Positions 35,476 to 35,902 of a stretch of DNA of 35,902 nucleotides are shown here, one piece after another. Source of the DNA: Saccoglossus kowalevskii (lineage: Eukaryota; Hemichordata; Enteropneusta; Harrimaniidae); the NCBI RefSeq assembly GCF_000003605.2, contig NW_003133364.1:134783-170684 (forward strand), written 5' to 3'. The first letter of the stretch is position 1; every line of letters starts with the position of its first letter. Both the position numbers and the translations under genes were made by a program. Below the pieces are notes generated by a model, which was not told the origin of the DNA, did no database searches, and worked only from the letters and a program-made list of their open reading frames with translations.

Positions 35476-35902
35476 TAATAATAATAATAATAATAACTCT
35501 ATTTAATTAAGCGCAACAATTCCAACATCTGAAGATCAAAGGCGCTGATACAATAAACAATCAGTCAAATATTAAAAGCACATTTAAATAAGTGCGTTTT
35601 CAGTCTGGATTTAAAAATGTCTACTGAAGGACTAGAACGAACAGACAGAGGTAATTCATTAAAAAGTTTAGGACCTAAATTTTCAAAAGCACGGTCTTTG
35701 TATAACACCTTGGACTTTTTACTACACATCTGACGAGTTTTAATAAGAAACTTCGATTCAGATCTTAAACTACGACTCGGTACATAAAATTCGATTAATT
35801 CACATAGATAATTTGGGGCAAAACCATACAAAGATTTATACACTAGTAAAAGTAATTTGAAATTGATTCTTTGTACACTGGTAACCAATGAAGTTTAATA
35901 AA
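35474..35902 (-). mobile_element. 3' end of an L2/CR1-type non-LTR retrotransposon, truncated by window edge
   Basis: On the minus strand the frame from about 35888 to the TGA at 35565 encodes the C-terminal end of a LINE ORF2 after the reverse transcriptase. Recognisable blocks are INFKLLLLVYKSLYGFAPNYL, PSRSLRS, DRAFENLGPKLFNELP and FKSRLKTHLF, all typical of the L2/CR1/Rex group. A short 3' UTR with GCGCTTAATTAAATAGAG leads to an (ATT)7 tail at 35496-35474, the microsatellite end seen in L2/CR1 elements. The usual LHWLPV block lies just upstream but one frame off, so this copy carries a frameshift and is probably dead. The 5' part lies outside the window. Confidence 0.88.

Noticed and set aside
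34918-35510. Long open frames of 186-189 codons on the plus strand and about 101 on the minus strand
   Set aside because: They are produced by the 42-bp array, whose period is divisible by three. Several frames on both strands stay open equally, which is not how genes behave.

Overview
The window is eukaryotic nuclear DNA, most likely from an invertebrate animal. It is AT-rich and gene-poor, has GT-AG introns, a 20-kb intron, a LINE 3' end, a MITE, minisatellites and microsatellites. The species cannot be fixed from the sequence alone. The single conserved gene has recognisable bilaterian relatives, and the strongly uneven CpG content fits the mosaic DNA methylation common in invertebrates.

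The one gene assigned with confidence is a minus-strand RBM24/RBM38 (RNPC1/SEB-4/SUP-12) RNA-binding protein. It is spread over four coding exons: 26349-26173, 25812-25689, 25098-25038 and 4590-4293. Phases and splice sites agree throughout and give a 219-residue protein with one N-terminal RRM and a Tyr/Ala/Pro/Gln-rich tail ending in ERMQ. Exon 3 is only 61 nt and was found by matching the conserved Q-I/L-H-P-A core and the splice phase.

Layout from left to right: a 31-bp minisatellite (1-261); AT-rich DNA with short tandem duplications, holding the gene's 3' UTR on its right side (about 3.5-4.3 kb) with four Pumilio-type motifs; exon 4; the 20.4-kb intron 3, which holds a GU-rich tract near exon 4, a possible but unproven plus-strand nested gene (8249-16666), a 395-bp MITE with 7-bp target-site duplication (21730-22124) and a pogo-like remnant; exons 3, 2 and 1 (25.0-26.35 kb); the promoter side with a 32-bp perfect palindrome (27236-27267) and an orphan coding-like ORF; about 7.5 kb of unannotatable intergenic DNA; a 42-bp satellite array (34991-35475); and the 3' end of an L2/CR1-type LINE inserted into that array and running off the right edge.

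The main points for a second look are the abrupt CpG shift inside intron 3 (3 versus 37 CpG in two hand-counted kilobases), the Pumilio cluster in the 3' UTR, splice-regulatory motifs flanking exon 3 and upstream of exon 4, the palindrome, the MITE, and the satellite/LINE junction. No RNA gene, CRISPR array or bacterial-type feature was found.
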